From Clostridiales bacterium (GTDB lineage: Bacteria > Bacillota > Clostridia > Oscillospirales > UBA644): 39,228 nucleotides of DNA. Of the stretch, positions 16,353-25,703 are shown one piece after another. Where the stretch lies: the NCBI GenBank assembly GCA_003343705.1, contig QAKR01000031.1, forward strand, positions 1-39,228, given 5' to 3'. Both the position numbers and the translations under genes were made by a program. How positions within the stretch are numbered: the first letter of the stretch is position 1; each line of letters begins with the position of its first letter. The notes below the pieces were generated by a model, which saw nothing but the letters and a program-made list of their open reading frames with translations, was not told where the DNA came from and made no database searches.

Positions 16353-16360
16353 CTGATTGT

Positions 16361-16391
16361 AATGGCGAACTATGTTGGCCATTATTTTTTT
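16361..16391 (+). terminator. intrinsic terminator inside the surface-protein leader
   Basis: AATGGC pairs with GCCATT, then a G-G mismatch, then AAC pairs with GTT around loop TAT; an A and seven T follow. It lies 130 bases before the ribosome binding site, so it would stop transcription before the gene unless an upstream fold prevents it. Confidence 0.65.
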
Positions 16392-16520
16392 AGTTAAAAA
16401 TTTATAGAAATAAGATTATATAATCTAAGAATTAAGAGGTTGAATAATATGTTGTAGCCCGATAATCAGCCGATAAAATCAAGTAATTCAAAAATATTTA
16501 ATAAATCAGGGAGACATGAA

Positions 16521-19500
16521 ATGGGAAGTAAAATACAAAAACACTTATTGTCCATTATACTCATTTTAACATTGGTGATAGGCATATTACCGATTACAGG
16601 AGGGGCACAGGAAAGTACGGTTACAGAACAAATCGAACATGGCTTTATACCCATTGCAAATAAAACAGAGCTCAGACAAATTGAAAATATGCAGTCAAAT
16701 ACTTTTGGTGCAGGCACAGCTTATGAAAAGACTTATACAGGCGGTTTGGATAAAAAATACATACTAGTCAGCAATATTGATCTAAGCGGAGAAAACTTTG
16801 TACCGATTGGTTATAACGATGTTGATGATACCGTAGAAGATTTTGTAGGAACGTTTGATGGTAACGGATATACCGTTTCAAACCTTACCATTGACAGAGA
16901 AAAAGAATTGCAGGGGCTGTTCAGCAAGCTCGGAAACGGAGCAGTAGTTGAAAATATTAACATAAACGGAGCAACCTTGAAAACAGATTCACGTACAGGC
17001 GTTATTGCAGGACAAGCAGAAGGTTCCGTTATACGTGACAGCAGTATAACAAACGTAAATTTTGATTTTAACGACAGTGATAAAATAAGAAATTGCATCG
17101 GCGGCTTTGTGGGTAAATCATATAATGCAGAATATAAAAACCTAAAGTTAAACGAATTTTATATGATAAATGATAATGGTAAAGGCCCTTGGAATATGCG
17201 CATGAATATAGGCGGAATTACCGGCTTTTTGGATAGCGGAAGTATCGTCGATGTGAATGTGGATAATATAAAAATTCATGCGGCGGCTGATAATGTATTG
17301 GAAACAGGTGCTTATTATATTGTTATGAGGGTTGGCGGTGTTGCCGGAGAAATCCAAAACTCCTCTACAAAAGAAATGACTGTAGATAATTGTACAGTTA
17401 CAGATTTAGATTTTAAATTCGGTATGGACGGCGGCACATCTCCTTCAGGTGGTTTAATTGGTATGGTTGGCGGCCCTGTTGATTATGAAATAAAGAGTGA
17501 TATTTTTATAAAAAACAGCTCGGTTGCAGGAAATGTACTGGGCACGCCAGGTGGACTCGGAATTACATATTTTGGTGGTTTTATCGGGTATGCAGGCAGT
17601 GTTGTTTCTACTAAAATAAATGTGTTTCTTGAAAATTGTAATTCATCTGTAATGGTAAAAGATATACTGACCGATTTTAGTTATTCAGATACGGCAACAT
17701 CACATGGAACAGGTGGGTTTGCATCAAATCTGAACTATGTAAAAGCTGTTAACTGCTCTGCGGCAGGTTCGCTGGACAGCGGTGCTTTAGTTGGTACAGG
17801 CGGCTTTGCAGGACATATATCAAACAGTTCTATAGAGGGCTGTAGTGCCTCAGGTGATGTTCTCGGATATTTTAATTTATCTGGGTTTGCCATGTTTGTA
17901 AATAATTCAAATATTAAACAATGTTATGCAACAGGCGATATAAAAAAAGCTACTGACGGTATAAGTACGTTGAATTTATCAGGTGGATTTGTATGTTGGA
18001 TAAACGGTAATTCAACAATTACTGATTGCTACTATACCGGTGATATTGGTGATGAAGACAGCTATATGATTGGTGGTTTTGCATATCGGTTAGGTGGAAC
18101 GGTAACCAATACTTACACCTCGGGTGTGGTTAAAGGTAACAGCAGATATGCTTTTGCATGCACCGATACAGACGCTGTTACAAGTTCTTATTGGAACACA
18201 ACTGCAAATCCCGATATAAGTGCAACTCCTGAGGGTAAGGGGGATATTCACGGCGTTTCTTATGATAATATGAAAAAGAAAGAAACATTTGTGAACTGGA
18301 ACATCTCAGATAAAAATGAAAGAGCTGCTACCATATGGAAAATTGAAGAGGGTGTGAAAACCCCATATTTTACTCCGAAACAAAGCAGCGATGCAATGTT
18401 GATTAATCTTACTATAAGTAGCGGTACACTTTCCCCTGTTTTTACAAAGGAAGTGTGTGAGTATAACACATCAGTTGTAAATAATGTTCAATTTGTAACA
18501 TTAACACCAACTGTAAGTAATGAAAATGCGATTGTATTTGTTGATGGTAAAGAGGTTATCAGTAATAGTGCATCTGATGAAATTGCACTGGTAATCGGAA
18601 GTAACTGTATTACTGTTGAAGTAATAGCCCAGGACGGTACTAAAAAACAGTATTTTGTTACGGTAGTGCGTGAAGCACCGGAAGAAGGCAAAGGAAATAT
18701 TAACGGAGTTTTAACTAACGACGTTAAACCCGACCCTGAAAAGCTTAAGGATGTAACTGTTACGGTAAAACACGGCGAAGAGGTGCTTGATCAAACGGTT
18801 ACGAACTCTTTAGGTGAATATAGTTTTACTGATATTGAATATGGAATTTACAGTTTGGTTGCTACAAAGGGCGGGCAAACTGTTACAAAGATTATTAAAG
18901 TCTCAAATGCTACCGAAAATGGGGATATGGTATTACCAATGGGGCAGAAGAATACAGTTGTTGAAACAAAACCAAATACGCCTCCGATAGCGGTTGAGGG
19001 GCTTAATCATCTGTTTTCAGCTCCTGCAGTCAGCGATCCTGTAAAGGGAGTTACTCAAGCGGATTTAGATGCTGTAACAAGCGGTGGTAAAGTTGAGATC
19101 AAACTTACGGCTGAGAAAAAGAAAGAATCAGATGTGGCAGAAGATGCTGCAAAGCTTAAAATATTAACCGGAACCGGAAAAGAGTTTATATTAATCGACC
19201 TAACTGTTACAAAGAAAATTAATGACAATGACCCAGTGCGTCTAACTGAATTGAGTGATGTAGTTGAAATAGTCCTTGAAATTCCCAATGATTTGAAAGA
19301 TAAGACAGCACTTTCCGTTTTAAGGGTGCATGATAAAAATGCAGAAGTTCTTTCTTCTTCTGAAACTGATGATGAATATTTCCGAGTTGAAGGAAATTAT
19401 ATTCATATTTTTGTTAAAAAATTCTCTACTTATGCTATAGCTTTTGATAAAGTAGGCGGGGAAATAGTACCAGGTACAGGCGACATTATAAATACTGATT

Positions 19501-19703
19501 TACCAGAAAAGAACAATGATGAAATTAACCATGAAATAAATAACGAAATGAATGAGAATCCAAATACAGAGGACACCAACGGATATTTACTTCTTGTCAG
19601 TGGTTTAGCTCTTTTATCCCTCATGGGAGTTATACTGATCGGATGCAAAAAAAGTAAGCATGAGAGATTGAAAAATAAGTTTTTAAATAATATAGTTGAA
19701 TAG
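16521..19703 (+). CDS. large cell-surface protein with GLUG repeats and atypical wall-sorting signal
   Basis: The 1060 residues begin with a signal peptide (about 1-31). About eight GLUG-type repeats follow (about 100-560), with motifs such as GGFVGKS, GGLIGMVGG, GGFIGYAGS, GGFAGHI and GGFAYRLGG alternating with CSASGDV or CYYTGDI. Then come a cadherin-like beta-sandwich (about 623-719, LTISSGTLSP...GSNCITVEVIAQDGTKKQY), a carboxypeptidase-regulatory-like domain (about 722-805, NGVLTNDVKP...GEYSFTDIEYGIYSLVATKGG) and a domain of unknown type (about 850-980). The C-terminus has NPNTED, a membrane helix and basic KKSKHERLK, resembling a sortase signal that departs from LPxTG. The ATG at 16521 has GGGAG seven bases ahead. 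It is a likely adhesin or matrix protein. Confidence 0.88.
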   Translation: MGSKIQKHLLSIILILTLVIGILPITGGAQESTVTEQIEHGFIPIANKTELRQIENMQSNTFGAGTAYEKTYTGGLDKKYILVSNIDLSGENFVPIGYNDVDDTVEDFVGTFDGNGYTVSNLTIDREKELQGLFSKLGNGAVVENININGATLKTDSRTGVIAGQAEGSVIRDSSITNVNFDFNDSDKIRNCIGGFVGKSYNAEYKNLKLNEFYMINDNGKGPWNMRMNIGGITGFLDSGSIVDVNVDNIKIHAAADNVLETGAYYIVMRVGGVAGEIQNSSTKEMTVDNCTVTDLDFKFGMDGGTSPSGGLIGMVGGPVDYEIKSDIFIKNSSVAGNVLGTPGGLGITYFGGFIGYAGSVVSTKINVFLENCNSSVMVKDILTDFSYSDTATSHGTGGFASNLNYVKAVNCSAAGSLDSGALVGTGGFAGHISNSSIEGCSASGDVLGYFNLSGFAMFVNNSNIKQCYATGDIKKATDGISTLNLSGGFVCWINGNSTITDCYYTGDIGDEDSYMIGGFAYRLGGTVTNTYTSGVVKGNSRYAFACTDTDAVTSSYWNTTANPDISATPEGKGDIHGVSYDNMKKKETFVNWNISDKNERAATIWKIEEGVKTPYFTPKQSSDAMLINLTISSGTLSPVFTKEVCEYNTSVVNNVQFVTLTPTVSNENAIVFVDGKEVISNSASDEIALVIGSNCITVEVIAQDGTKKQYFVTVVREAPEEGKGNINGVLTNDVKPDPEKLKDVTVTVKHGEEVLDQTVTNSLGEYSFTDIEYGIYSLVATKGGQTVTKIIKVSNATENGDMVLPMGQKNTVVETKPNTPPIAVEGLNHLFSAPAVSDPVKGVTQADLDAVTSGGKVEIKLTAEKKKESDVAEDAAKLKILTGTGKEFILIDLTVTKKINDNDPVRLTELSDVVEIVLEIPNDLKDKTALSVLRVHDKNAEVLSSSETDDEYFRVEGNYIHIFVKKFSTYAIAFDKVGGEIVPGTGDIINTDLPEKNNDEINHEINNEMNENPNTEDTNGYLLLVSGLALLSLMGVILIGCKKSKHERLKNKFLNNIVE

Positions 19704-19796
19704 TTTTACTGCTGTACTTGCTTGAATTTATAAAATCTGATATGTGAAAAAACACGAAATAGCAGTGGGTTATGTACAATATTAGGAGGTGTTTTT

Positions 19797-21356
19797 ATGT
19801 TTAAGTATTTACTGTTTGAAAATCAGCTCCAAGATTCTGAATATAACAGTGAGCCTGAAGATAAGTTGTTGTATAAAGATCTCAATCTGGATATTATTAT
19901 TGCCGAACTGTGTAAAATAACAAAGGATTACCCTGTCTCGTATATCCGAAAGATGAATAAAAACCAAGATATAGCTGTTTTTAGAAATGAAATTTTTAAA
20001 GAATTTCTCTGCTGTGATATACTTGATACAGTGGAGAAAATTTGTATCGAAATATCAATGTTAAAAAATAAATATGACCATGTGTTAAAATTAACTGATG
20101 AATTGCAGAGCAAAATTGCTAACATTTATGTTTTACATAGCTATTTTGAACTTATAGACAAAATAGTCGAATTTCTCTCATCATTCAAGTCAGCCGGAAT
20201 AAAAAAAGCTATTGAATTATTTGACGGATACTTAAAACAGCTTGAAACAGAGTCTGTGAGGAGGAAAGTCGTTGCTGCAAAAGACTTACTCGACTGTTAT
20301 TTCAATCTATCTTTTGAACTAGATCGGTCTTGTAAAAAAATTAATTTTTTTAGTGAAAATTTAGAGAATTCACCTTTTTTAACTAACCTCGATAGTTTGA
20401 GCCGCGATCTTACAGGGGTTTCAATTATAAAACCTTTTTCCATTGTTAGCAATGAAAATTTAATGCATCTTGAGGAATATGCATTAAAGTACATTTCATC
20501 CATCCATAACGATTTAAGAGAGTGCCTTTCTGAAATTCCTGAAATATCGTTGATATGGAATGACCTATTGTCTTTTAAAATTCAAATATCGTTTTATTAT
20601 GCGCATTTAAAACTAATAAAAAAACTCCAACAAAAAGGATTACCGTTTTGTTTTCCGAATTTTGACAGATCAGTGCGTGTTGTCGGCAGTGGACTTTATG
20701 ATCTTAGCCTTGGCGTACTTAATCTTGAAAATGAGTCTTTTAAAATGACAATGAACGATATCTCTATAATTCCAGAAACTTTCGGATTTATTTTAACAGG
20801 TGCAAATCAGGGAGGTAAGACAACATTTTTACGTTCGGTAGGGCTTTCCTGTTATCTTGCAATGTGCGGTTGTCCAGTCCCGGCAAGTGAGATTACGATA
20901 TATCCATATAGGAGCATATATTCATTCTTTTATTCAGAGGAGGTCAACGAAAGCGGTTCGAGTCGTTTTGAGAGAGAAGCAAGGCTGTATGTTTCCCAAT
21001 ACCAAAAGTTCGATGAGAGTTCGCTTATCCTTTTTAATGAATTTTTTGTCGGAACAAACAGAGTAGAAGGCGTTGGAATATTAAAACAGAGTATAATCGA
21101 CCTTATAACAAAAAAATCAACATTCGCCTATGTTACTCATTTTCAAGAAATTTATACAATACTTGGTGGTGATGTTAACAACCGGATACAATATTTAAAG
21201 GTTAAAGTATCAGAAGGGTTAGGAAACCGCCGGATATATAAAATTCAAAAAGGCTTGCCTGACGGCAGAGCATACTCGGAAAGTATTACTGCCGGTTATG
21301 GGTTGACCTATGATGGGCTGACTGAGCTTTTCAGGAATAACAGGGGGGATAAATGA
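19797..21356 (+). CDS. MutS-like ATPase, first of a pair
   Basis: The 519 residues correspond to the core/lever and ATPase parts of MutS; the mismatch-recognition domains at the N-terminus are absent. A helical region (about 1-320, with IRKMNKNQDIAVFRNEIFKEF) leads to the ATPase domain. It has Walker A GANQGGKTTFLR (about 335-346, MutS consensus GPNMGGKST), an SSRFEREAR segment in the place of the MutS STFMVEM signature, a Walker B-like LILFNEFFVGT (about 410-420) in which Asp is replaced by Asn, and VTHFQEI. The Glu is kept. A GGAGG site precedes the start. It overlaps the next gene by ATGA. Substrate and function are unknown; ordinary mismatch repair is unlikely. Confidence 0.85.
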   Translation: MFKYLLFENQLQDSEYNSEPEDKLLYKDLNLDIIIAELCKITKDYPVSYIRKMNKNQDIAVFRNEIFKEFLCCDILDTVEKICIEISMLKNKYDHVLKLTDELQSKIANIYVLHSYFELIDKIVEFLSSFKSAGIKKAIELFDGYLKQLETESVRRKVVAAKDLLDCYFNLSFELDRSCKKINFFSENLENSPFLTNLDSLSRDLTGVSIIKPFSIVSNENLMHLEEYALKYISSIHNDLRECLSEIPEISLIWNDLLSFKIQISFYYAHLKLIKKLQQKGLPFCFPNFDRSVRVVGSGLYDLSLGVLNLENESFKMTMNDISIIPETFGFILTGANQGGKTTFLRSVGLSCYLAMCGCPVPASEITIYPYRSIYSFFYSEEVNESGSSRFEREARLYVSQYQKFDESSLILFNEFFVGTNRVEGVGILKQSIIDLITKKSTFAYVTHFQEIYTILGGDVNNRIQYLKVKVSEGLGNRRIYKIQKGLPDGRAYSESITAGYGLTYDGLTELFRNNRGDK

Positions 21357-22819
21357 AAAATATGAATTTACTTTATGGCAACGGTGAAAAGCATATGTCA
21401 TCATCCGCCACAGATGATATGTTGTTTGAATGCTTGCAAGAAAGTGTATTTGTAACTACCCCGGAGTTGTACCATTGTTTTATTAACGTTATTTCATCTC
21501 CTGTTGTGATAAAGTCAGATATTGAAAAACGTCAGGAAATCATTGGAGACTTTATAAAAAACAGAGGTCTTCCTGAAAAAATGCTGGAAATTTGTAAACA
21601 AGTAAAAAGTATTCAGGTTGAAAGAAGTAAAAATATCTATGAAAAAACTAATTCAAGAAAACGTATACAAATAAATCTTGAAGTTATAAGTAAAATTTTC
21701 GAGGCTATTGAAGATTTGGGAAACCTTCTTAGAAAATGCGAGTTTAATGCCCCTGTCTTAAACGAGATGAAAACATATTTTACTCGTACAAAGGATTTTG
21801 AAGCTTTTTATCAAGGATTGTTTGAGATTGCTTCAATATATGCCCCCCATTATATTATTAAAGGTACTATTGCGTTTAACGATATTGCAAAGTTTAAAAC
21901 AATGACCTTGAATGACTTTGAAATAAGAACTACTCAGAAAAAAACCTGGTCTATATTTAATGCAGAAAAAGATAATATTGACGTTGTAAGGTATGAAAAT
22001 AATAGTGGAATAGAACGGCATTTAGACGAAATAATGGAAAAAGCAGCATATGATTTTTGTGGTGTGCTTTCTGCTATATATTCGTTTTATAAAGAATTGT
22101 TTGGTTCACTGTATGAGCAAATAATGTTTTATCGTTCTACCATTGTATTTATAGAATATTTGAGAGATAACAAATATAATTTTACTTTTCCTCAATTTAC
22201 AGATAAGGAACATAGTATCAACACGAAAGGGCTGTATCTTCTTCCTCTTGCCATAAAAAACAAAACAGGTATAACTGATTCAAACGATTTTGAGTGCGAA
22301 AAAAGCAGTTCTTTTATAATAACAGGATATAATCGAGGAGGTAAAACTACATTTCTTCGAAGTATCGGGTTTGCGCAGATATTAGCTCAATCTGGCCTTC
22401 CTGTCCCTGCCACAGATTATGAGTGTTCTGTATTTGATTTTATTCTGTCGCATTTTCCGAAAAATGAAGATAAATTTATGACCCATGGTATGTTTGAGGA
22501 AGAGGTTGCCGCTCTTCGGGAAGATATTAATTACATAAAATTTAATGCACTTGTGATGATGAATGAATCTTTTTCAACAACAGTTGAAAAAGAGGGGGAA
22601 GTAATTGCCCGAAACGTGATAAAGGCTCTTTCCGAAACCGGATCCCTTACATTATTTGTAACCCATTTTTATGATTTGGCTGTAAATATGGGGAAATCGG
22701 GCGATGCAGAAAATCTCATTACAGAAAAATATGAAAAACCAAATTCACGTAAAAACTTTAGAATAGTCAAAGGCACTCCTATACAAAATTATAAAATTGA
22801 TCTTAACGATTTTATATAG
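21353..22819 (+). CDS. MutS-like ATPase, second of a pair
   Basis: The 488 residues have the same plan as the upstream gene: a helical N-terminal region (about 1-300) and a C-terminal MutS-type ATPase. Walker A is GYNRGGKTTFLRS (about 325-337), followed by THGMFEEEVAAL, a Walker B-like LVMMNESFSTT (about 400-410) with Asn again in place of Asp, and FVTHFYDLA. The two proteins differ strongly outside these motifs, so the pair is an old duplication and probably forms a heterodimer. The start overlaps the previous stop (ATGA) and has a GGGGGG site, showing translational coupling. Confidence 0.85.
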   Translation: MKNMNLLYGNGEKHMSSSATDDMLFECLQESVFVTTPELYHCFINVISSPVVIKSDIEKRQEIIGDFIKNRGLPEKMLEICKQVKSIQVERSKNIYEKTNSRKRIQINLEVISKIFEAIEDLGNLLRKCEFNAPVLNEMKTYFTRTKDFEAFYQGLFEIASIYAPHYIIKGTIAFNDIAKFKTMTLNDFEIRTTQKKTWSIFNAEKDNIDVVRYENNSGIERHLDEIMEKAAYDFCGVLSAIYSFYKELFGSLYEQIMFYRSTIVFIEYLRDNKYNFTFPQFTDKEHSINTKGLYLLPLAIKNKTGITDSNDFECEKSSSFIITGYNRGGKTTFLRSIGFAQILAQSGLPVPATDYECSVFDFILSHFPKNEDKFMTHGMFEEEVAALREDINYIKFNALVMMNESFSTTVEKEGEVIARNVIKALSETGSLTLFVTHFYDLAVNMGKSGDAENLITEKYEKPNSRKNFRIVKGTPIQNYKIDLNDFI

Positions 22820-23160
22820 AAAACTTAAATCTGCTATTCACTCTTTTGAATCTCGTCTGGCAAATGAAATTTTACAAATCTTAAGTCTTTTTCAAGTTAT
22901 ATGATTAGCATTCATCAAACTAGAGGGCGGTTTTGATTGTTTGGATAAGGCTTACGTTGAGGCATGTTTTACAGTTGATAGCAAAAAACCCCGTGGAAAC
23001 GGGGTTTTTACTAAGTGAGGATGTTTGGATAGAGACTTTTGCGCATATTTAAATAGATATAACGCTTATTAATATATAGACAATTAACTCAAAAGCTGGC
23101 TCCTCAGTAGTGAAAAGCCCGTAAAAGCGGAGCTGTTTTCAACTTTGTCTGTATAATTAT
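22820..23160. other. spacer between the MutS-like pair and glmS
   Basis: Besides the terminator at 22983-23009 the 340 bases hold a weak pairing GCTCC/GGAGC at about 23099-23137, which on the minus strand is followed by CAGCTTTTG and could end the glmS transcript. An open stretch before the first terminator reads LDKAYVEACFTVDSKK; it is too short to call. Confidence 0.4.
22983..23009. terminator. terminator after the MutS-like pair
   Basis: AAAAACCCCG pairs with CGGGGTTTTT around loop TGGAAA, with T-runs on both strands. It can act in both directions between the two convergent operons. Confidence 0.8.
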
Positions 23161-24990
23161 TTATTCAACCGTAACGGATTTTGCAAGATGCCTTGGTTTA
23201 TCAACGTCGTTTCCGCGAAGAACTGAAGCATGATATGCTAAAAGCTGCATTATGGTTACTGCCGGGAATATGGAGAATAAATCGTCTATTTCAGGCAGAA
23301 CTATTTTCCTTTTGCAGGGCACGGTGAAGTTTTTGTCTGTGTTAGCAGAGCATATTGCCAAAACATTTGCATGGCGTGCCGTTACCTCACGAATACCCGA
23401 TATAGTTTTTTCACATACTTCGGGGACGGTAAGAAGGGCGATAATGGGGGTTTCTTCGGTTACAAGTGAAATAGTACCGTGTTTCATTTCACCAGCGGCG
23501 AAAGCTTCGCTGTGAATGTATGAAATTTCTTTCAGTTTAAGAGAACCTTCGGCGCAAACCGATGCATCTGCACAACGCCCTATATAGAATAGGTTTGAGG
23601 CATTATAAATGTCTTTTGCACAGTCTTCAATTTCCTCTTCCATAGCGATTGCCGCAGCAACTGCTTTCGGCATTTCGTTTTGCATTTTTGCACAAAACTC
23701 ACGTGCATAGCTTTCTTCGATTTTATGATGAATAAGACCCATATGCGCAGCTAAAATATATAAAACCGCACATTGAACCATATATGCTTTTGTGCTTGCA
23801 ACGGCAATTTCGGGGCCTGCACATGTATATATAACGCTGTCTGATTCACCTGCAATTGTTGAACCGATTACGTTTACAACAGAAAGGGTTTTAATGCCCC
23901 TTTGTTTTGCATATCGCAGGGCGGCAAGGGTATCCGCCGTTTCACCTGATTGTGAAATTAAAATAACAAGTTCGTTTTCGTTTAAAATAGGTTCTCTGTA
24001 TCTGAATTCGCTGGCGATTTCGACATCAACCGGCACGCCCGAAAGCTTTTCCATTACACTTTTGCCCACAAGCCCGGCGTGCATTGCGCTGCCGCATGCA
24101 ACTATGTGAATACGTGTTATGTTTTGTAAAAAATCTTTTTGGAGCTGTGCCGCTTCAAAATAGGGCAATCCGTTACGAAGACATGTGCTTACTGTTTGAT
24201 AAAGAACATCTGGTTCTTCATTAATTTCTTTAAGCATGAAATGCTCGTAACCGCCTCGTTGTGCCTGCTCGGCATTCCATTCAACAGCTTTAAGAGGAAC
24301 GTCGACATTGTTCATGTTGTTGTCTATAAAAGAAATTTCTGAATTGTTTAATATTATTAAAATGCCGTCGTCTGGGCGGTAATAATCTTTTGCTGAATCT
24401 ACAATTGCAGTTAAATCCGATGCAATATAGACGCCGTGTTCGGTACGGGCAGCAATTAGCGGGCTGTCATGCCGAATTGCATAAATTTGACCCGGCTTGT
24501 CTTTAAAAAGAATTGTAAATGCATATGAGCCCCTTATATCTTCAACCGCCCGGAAAATTGCACAGGCGGGGTCTAGATATATTCGGTAATAATAATCCAT
24601 AAGACAAGCTGCTATTTCTGAATCTGTTTCGGATTTAAAGGTGTATCCGTGTTCTTTCAAAAATGAGCCGAGATCAGCATAATTTTCTATAATCCCGTTG
24701 TGTACAAGTGATAAAAGCTCTGTTGAATGAGGGTGTGCGTTAACATCTGAAGGGGAGCCGTGTGTTGCCCACCGTGTATGACCTATTCCGCAACCATTAT
24801 CCGTAATAGGGGAGGAAAGAACCTTTTCTTCAAGATTGCTTATCCTTCCGTGTGATTTGATAGTGTTGATATTTAAACCGCTCAGTGAAATTCCGGCGGA
24901 ATCATAACCTCTGTAAGAAAGAGCCTGTAATCCTGCAAGAAGCACGGGAACAGCATCTTTATCGCCTGAAAAACCAATAATGCCACACAT
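23161..24990 (-). CDS. glmS: glutamine-fructose-6-phosphate aminotransferase
   Basis: GlmS makes glucosamine-6-phosphate from fructose-6-phosphate and glutamine, the entry step to UDP-GlcNAc. The 609 residues have the N-terminal nucleophile Cys (MCGIIGFSG), the amidotransferase domain (RGYDSAGIS, GHTRWATHGSPS, HNGIIENY), and two SIS domains with VACGSAMHAGLVGK, ILISQSGETADTLAALR, STKAYMVQ and the C-terminal DKPRHLAKSVTVE. Length is typical. It is the last gene of the glmM-LbH-glmS operon; only about 30 bases separate it from the previous stop, so there is no room for a glmS ribozyme here. Confidence 0.98.
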   Translation of the reverse strand: MCGIIGFSGDKDAVPVLLAGLQALSYRGYDSAGISLSGLNINTIKSHGRISNLEEKVLSSPITDNGCGIGHTRWATHGSPSDVNAHPHSTELLSLVHNGIIENYADLGSFLKEHGYTFKSETDSEIAACLMDYYYRIYLDPACAIFRAVEDIRGSYAFTILFKDKPGQIYAIRHDSPLIAARTEHGVYIASDLTAIVDSAKDYYRPDDGILIILNNSEISFIDNNMNNVDVPLKAVEWNAEQAQRGGYEHFMLKEINEEPDVLYQTVSTCLRNGLPYFEAAQLQKDFLQNITRIHIVACGSAMHAGLVGKSVMEKLSGVPVDVEIASEFRYREPILNENELVILISQSGETADTLAALRYAKQRGIKTLSVVNVIGSTIAGESDSVIYTCAGPEIAVASTKAYMVQCAVLYILAAHMGLIHHKIEESYAREFCAKMQNEMPKAVAAAIAMEEEIEDCAKDIYNASNLFYIGRCADASVCAEGSLKLKEISYIHSEAFAAGEMKHGTISLVTEETPIIALLTVPEVCEKTISGIREVTARHANVLAICSANTDKNFTVPCKRKIVLPEIDDLFSIFPAVTIMQLLAYHASVLRGNDVDKPRHLAKSVTVE

Positions 24991-25020
24991 TTCTTTTAAT
25001 ACTCCGTTCTGCCGCTTTTT

Positions 25021-25686
25021 TTAGCGTTTTTTTATAATAGTGCCTTCTTTTTTATAAATACTGTTTGACGGAACACATCCGCGGACGGATGATAAAGGAT
25101 AAACCTGTGTGTTCCTACCTATAATAACTCCGGGGTTTAAAACACTGTTACAGCCTATTTCTGCATAATCGCCTACGATAGCCCCGAATTTTTTATAACC
25201 TGTTTCATAAACATCTTTTTTGTTCTTAACAACAACAGGCGTTTTGTCGCCTTTAACATTTGAAGTTATAGCTCCTGCACCTAAATGTGCACAGTAGCCC
25301 AAAACAGAGTCTCCCACATAATTATAATGGGGAACCTGAACACAGTCGAACAAAATTGCATTTTTTATTTCTGTTGAGTTTCCTACCACTGCCGATTCGC
25401 CTATAATGGCACTGCCGCGTATAAATGCACAGTGACGTATTTCTGCTTTGTGCCCGATAATACAAGGGCCTTGAGCTGTTGCGGTTGGGGAAATTGTTGC
25501 TGAATTGGAAACCCAGACGTTTTCTGCGATTTTTTTATATTCGTCTGTAGGAAGTTCCAAACCTGTTTTTATAATATAATCAGAGATTTTATCAAGAACT
25601 TCCCAGGGAAACTTACAACTTTCTAAAAGTTTTGATGCAATGGTATGGGAAAGGTCAAAAATATCTGATACTGTTATATCACTCAT
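25021..25686 (-). CDS. left-handed beta-helix acetyltransferase, GlmU C-terminal type
   Basis: The 221 residues have an N-terminal helical part (about 1-55) and hexapeptide repeats (about 58-205: ISPTATAQGPCIIGHKAEIRH, AFIRGSAIIGESAVVGNSTEI and so on). The loop VPHYNYVGDSVLGYCAHLGAGAITSN resembles the acetyltransferase half of GlmU (NHLTYLGD...NIGAGTITCN). The uridylyltransferase half is absent. With GlmM and GlmS on either side it most likely acetylates glucosamine-1-phosphate to GlcNAc-1-phosphate, leaving uridylyl transfer to an enzyme coded elsewhere. The substrate is inferred from context. Confidence 0.75.
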   Translation of the reverse strand: MSDITVSDIFDLSHTIASKLLESCKFPWEVLDKISDYIIKTGLELPTDEYKKIAENVWVSNSATISPTATAQGPCIIGHKAEIRHCAFIRGSAIIGESAVVGNSTEIKNAILFDCVQVPHYNYVGDSVLGYCAHLGAGAITSNVKGDKTPVVVKNKKDVYETGYKKFGAIVGDYAEIGCNSVLNPGVIIGRNTQVYPLSSVRGCVPSNSIYKKEGTIIKKR

Positions 25687-25703
25687 TATTTAAATTATCC
25701 TTC

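Noticed and set aside
16229..16391. c-di-GMP-I riboswitch
   Set aside because: The conserved GCAAAC and GACGCAAAGC segments could not be found, so the class cannot be assigned by eye.
19797..22819. Canonical mutS/mutL mismatch-repair operon
   Set aside because: Both proteins are about 500 residues, lack the mismatch-recognition domain and have NE in place of DE in Walker B; no mutL-type gene is adjacent.
22940..23020. Short open stretch reading LDKAYVEACFTVDSKK, like a gene tail
   Set aside because: It runs through the terminator hairpin, has no convincing start, and is too short to assign to a transposase or any other family.
24991..25020. Place for a glmS ribozyme upstream of glmS
   Set aside because: Only about 30 bases separate glmS from the gene before it; a ribozyme of 150 or more bases cannot fit, and none of its motifs is seen in the operon leader.
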